A stretch of 64,000 bases of DNA, from positions 4,278,001-4,342,000 of the forward strand of contig BSYQ01000009.1 of the NCBI GenBank assembly GCA_030272585.1, read 5' to 3'. The notes below the pieces were generated by a model, which did not search any database, had not been told where the DNA came from, and worked only from the letters and a program-made list of their open reading frames with translations. The DNA comes from Bryopsis sp. KO-2023 (Eukaryota; Chlorophyta; Ulvophyceae; Bryopsidales; Bryopsidaceae). Made by a program: the position numbers and the translations under genes. Positions 61,396 to 64,000 of the stretch are shown here, in pieces; positions within the stretch are counted from its first letter, which is position 1; each line of letters starts with the position of its first letter.

Positions 61396-64000
61396 TCAGG
61401 CTCCTTTTCTCAAGTTGTCCAGCCGTGCCTGAAGGGGGGAAAGATAAACACAAAGCCATAAACCCATGCTTTTTTCAATTTGGAAAAAAAAGCTACCGGA
61501 AAACAAACTTATGTTGCTTTTCGGCTTTGCTGCCAACACTCGGACTCCTATGTGTGGTGGTTGAAGCAAAAAGCATCCTGTCTGTCGGAATTTAGGATTT
61601 TCACTGGATTAATTGGAGTGAAAATTGCTAAATGGTCATTGTTACATTGGTTACTGGGTAAGGAGAATATTTGCTGTAAATCACAGTGGAAAGGTTCATG
61701 CATGATAAGGTAGTAGAGCTCTTTTCCCCTTTTTTGTTATTCTTTAAGTTGCAAAACAAAACAATTGAACCACCAAACTCTTGCATAATCATGCAATAAG
61801 CTAATTTCATTTTTTTTTTTAAGATATTTTAAGAAAAGAACTCAAGAGGATTATATTTTTGCAGGACAGCTGGCCAAACCTGCAAGTCTCCATCGAGCCC
61901 AGCTGCTTCGGCCATCGGTTCGGCTTCAGGAGCGACTGCCACTTGTTGAGGAGCTGCCGCCGCAGCAGGGGCGGCAACAAGCTAAACAGAGAAAGAGGAA
62001 AAAATAAATAAAAATAAATTGCAAAGAAAACACACAAAACCCTCCCTGAAAATCGATAATTCGAGGTTCCGAAAAAAGGTCCAAGGAAAATGCTTTCCTC
62101 AATTCTCTAGCAACGAAAGTGAGTTCCAATTAATGGGGTAAGGTCTCGTGATTTGATTTGATTTTTTATTCTTACTTGTACAGATTTTATATATTTTATA
62201 TATATATATTTTTTTTTGGGGGGGGGGGTTGATTCTGATTTGAATTCACCCAAAATGAGTTTGTTATTCAAATTCAGTTTAAAAAACAATTTCTCACAGA
62301 AAAACCCAAACTGTGAACTTACCCCTTCAGCTGCCCCAATGCCAATCTCATCCAGAACTTGGTTGACCAAATCGTCGGTTTCTTCCTCTTCTCCTTCGCC
62401 CTTTTTACATTTGAACGGTCCAAAAAAAGCATTGTTCAGAGAATCATTCTTCTTGTATCATTTCGCTTAGATTTAAAAAAATGCTTTCTACTATTCTTTC
62501 CTTTCTTTAAATATAAAAAGAAAATGGCCTCTCTCATTTTTTATTTTTATTTTTTTAAAGAGGGAATCCTGTGGTACGGTCGAGACATAGGCTCTTAAAA
62601 AACGAAACATTCAAGATATTTTTTGTTAAAAGAGTAAAACAAATTAAAAGAAACAAAACAGGTCCTTTTTCTGAATAATAACAATAATAATTTTTTATTA
62701 TTTTTTAAATCGAAAAGGGGTTGGAAGACACCTCGAAGGCATCGTCGATCGCATCGCCCATCATTTCGCTGGTCATTTCCATCTTTTCGTTTTGCTTTTC
62801 GAATTCTCGCATGATTTTGGTCAAAGCAGGCAAATTCATCCTCTTGTTCATCGCCCCCATGGCCTGCATTTCCACAACACCAATTTTTCCACATCAATAA
62901 AGAAACAATCGACTTTTGACCCATATCCGTGATATATATATATTATATATTATATTATATATATATATATTTACTCCCTTCTTGTTCTGATTCTTTGGTT
63001 CAAACTTGACTTCCTCACAAAAAAATAATTTTCTTGAAAAAAAAGAAGGGGGTTTCCAAAAAACTAGAAGTAGTTCACTGACGCTTGCTGCGAAAATGGG
63101 ATTTGCAAAGCAGAAAAAAATATAAAAAAGAGCATATCATTTTTCAAAAAAATCACGTAAGTGGGGATGGACAACAAGACACCATTCTCTTCAGTTTTTT
63201 CAATCGGCCTGGCTGATCATATTCCCAGGCTAAGAATAATCTGAAAAAAACACCTCTCACTATATTTGTAGCATTCCCCCCCCCCTCTCCTTCCGGTTTC
63301 TTTGAAATCTCTACCTTAGTTGCTCCTCGCATCGAATCCGCCATTGCTTGAGTAGACTTCAACGTCTAAAAATGGCATAACGTCAGATATCAGACCTCAC
63401 AATGGTCTCCTTACACTCCAAAAAAAAACTTAACAAGAGAGAAGTAGGAAAAGGAGGACTGATGATAATATATCCCCAACAGTTTTTGGGCCTGAGCACG
63501 ATTCGGCATGATTCTCTTTACCTGGACCCTCAAGGAAACAGCTTGCAACTGGGACTTCAACCCAAAAAGCTTCGTCACTGCGTGTCTGTTGCGAACCAGC
63601 GACTTCGCCATAACTTTCACAGCATCCTGCACAGAAAAAAAAAACACAATATAATTATATATTGTTATTGTTATGTATAAGAATACGTATTTGTTATTGC
63701 ATGAAGTCCAACAGTGGCTGGGACTTCAAAGATCATTTCTTGAAAAGAGATGCATTCGCAGCGAAAGGGTGGTTTGCACATTTCGTATCGTACTGTTTTC
63801 GAAATTCAAGAAGAAGACCACTTTCTTTCTTTTATATCTGTCTGAGCACCTCTGCTTTTCATTTTGATTCGAAGAGTGGCTAACCACAGCACCTCGACAA
63901 AAATTCTTGCATGCATTTCAAGCTGAAGATACCCTTTCCCGCTTAAAAAACTTAGAATAAAAAACCCCGTTTTTATCATGTTCATGACAGTCTTCTTCAA
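61396..64000 (-). CDS. VPS2: ESCRT-III subunit VPS2/CHMP2, 5' end beyond window
   Basis: Exons 63626-63522, 63365-63315, 62863-62732, 62400-62323, 61981-61880 and 61428-61396 (stop TGA) join in phase 0. A further 5' exon piece reaches about 63960-64000 (KKTVMNMIK), though its donor phase is unclear. The protein matches plant VPS2.1 closely: DAVKVMAKSLVRNRH, LKSTQAMADSMRG, NLPALTKIMREFEKQNEKM, MMGDAIDDAFE, DDLVNQVLDEIGIG, an Ala/Pro-rich linker, and the tail DLQARLDNLRKGA. That tail is the MIM1 motif that binds the MIT domain of the AAA ATPase VPS4. VPS2 polymerises with VPS24 on endosomal membranes to finish multivesicular-body budding. The last exon codes only ten residues and lies 452 bases from its neighbour, easily missed by gene finders. 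Missing N-terminus would be the basic helix 1. Confidence 0.93.

Overview
This is nuclear DNA of a photosynthetic eukaryote, most likely a green alga and perhaps an early-diverging streptophyte (inference). The genes are split by many short spliceosomal introns with strongly T-rich or C-rich acceptor tracts. The gene set has a plant flavour: a chromomethylase-like DNA methyltransferase with a BAH domain, a UBP26/USP48-type ubiquitin protease, a plastid DUF3611 membrane protein with a transit-peptide-like first exon, and a VPS2.1-like ESCRT-III subunit. There is also a nuclear copy of a plastid-type trnK(UUU). That copy runs uninterrupted through the site where land plants and most charophytes carry the matK intron.

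Layout. 1-6251 (minus): a large gene joining an alpha-helical N-terminus, a WD40 propeller and a TKL/Raf-like kinase; it runs off the left edge. 8112-9365 (plus): ribosomal protein uS11 in three exons. 10135-10474 (minus): a possible 67-residue two-exon protein, head to head with an unrecognised multi-pass membrane protein (10884-12790, plus). 13802-19650: a small inverted-repeat DNA element split by a whole-looking LTR retrotransposon (13808-19052) whose two LTRs appear identical. 19651-21288: AT-rich, no gene. 21289-22313 (minus): secreted, Cys-rich, probably membrane- or GPI-anchored protein. 23257-23328 (minus): tRNA-Lys(UUU). 23500-25606 (plus): plastid DUF3611 protein. 26032-27843 (plus): RluA-family pseudouridine synthase. 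29761-40742 (plus): the DNA methyltransferase, at least 21 exons. 42723-42793 (minus): plastid-type trnK relic. 42858-44243 (minus): penta-EF-hand protein. 45498-48788 (minus): intronless UBP26/USP48-type protease. 49225-56142 (minus): a second whole-looking LTR retrotransposon set in a GGGCCA-rich repeat. 57771-59494 (minus): multi-pass membrane protein, possibly GPR1/FUN34/YaaH-like. 61396-64000 (minus): VPS2/CHMP2 ESCRT-III subunit, running off the right edge.

The host genes do not form one pathway. They are ordinary eukaryotic neighbours in translation, RNA modification, chromatin, membrane trafficking and plastid biology, separated by repeats. The DNA methyltransferase and the UBP26-like enzyme belong to families that act in gene and transposon silencing, which sits naturally beside two apparently recent retroelements, but no functional link can be shown from sequence. 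Exon borders were set by reading frame and GT/AG sites by eye. Junctions whose phases agree are reliable; 5' ends are often unresolved.
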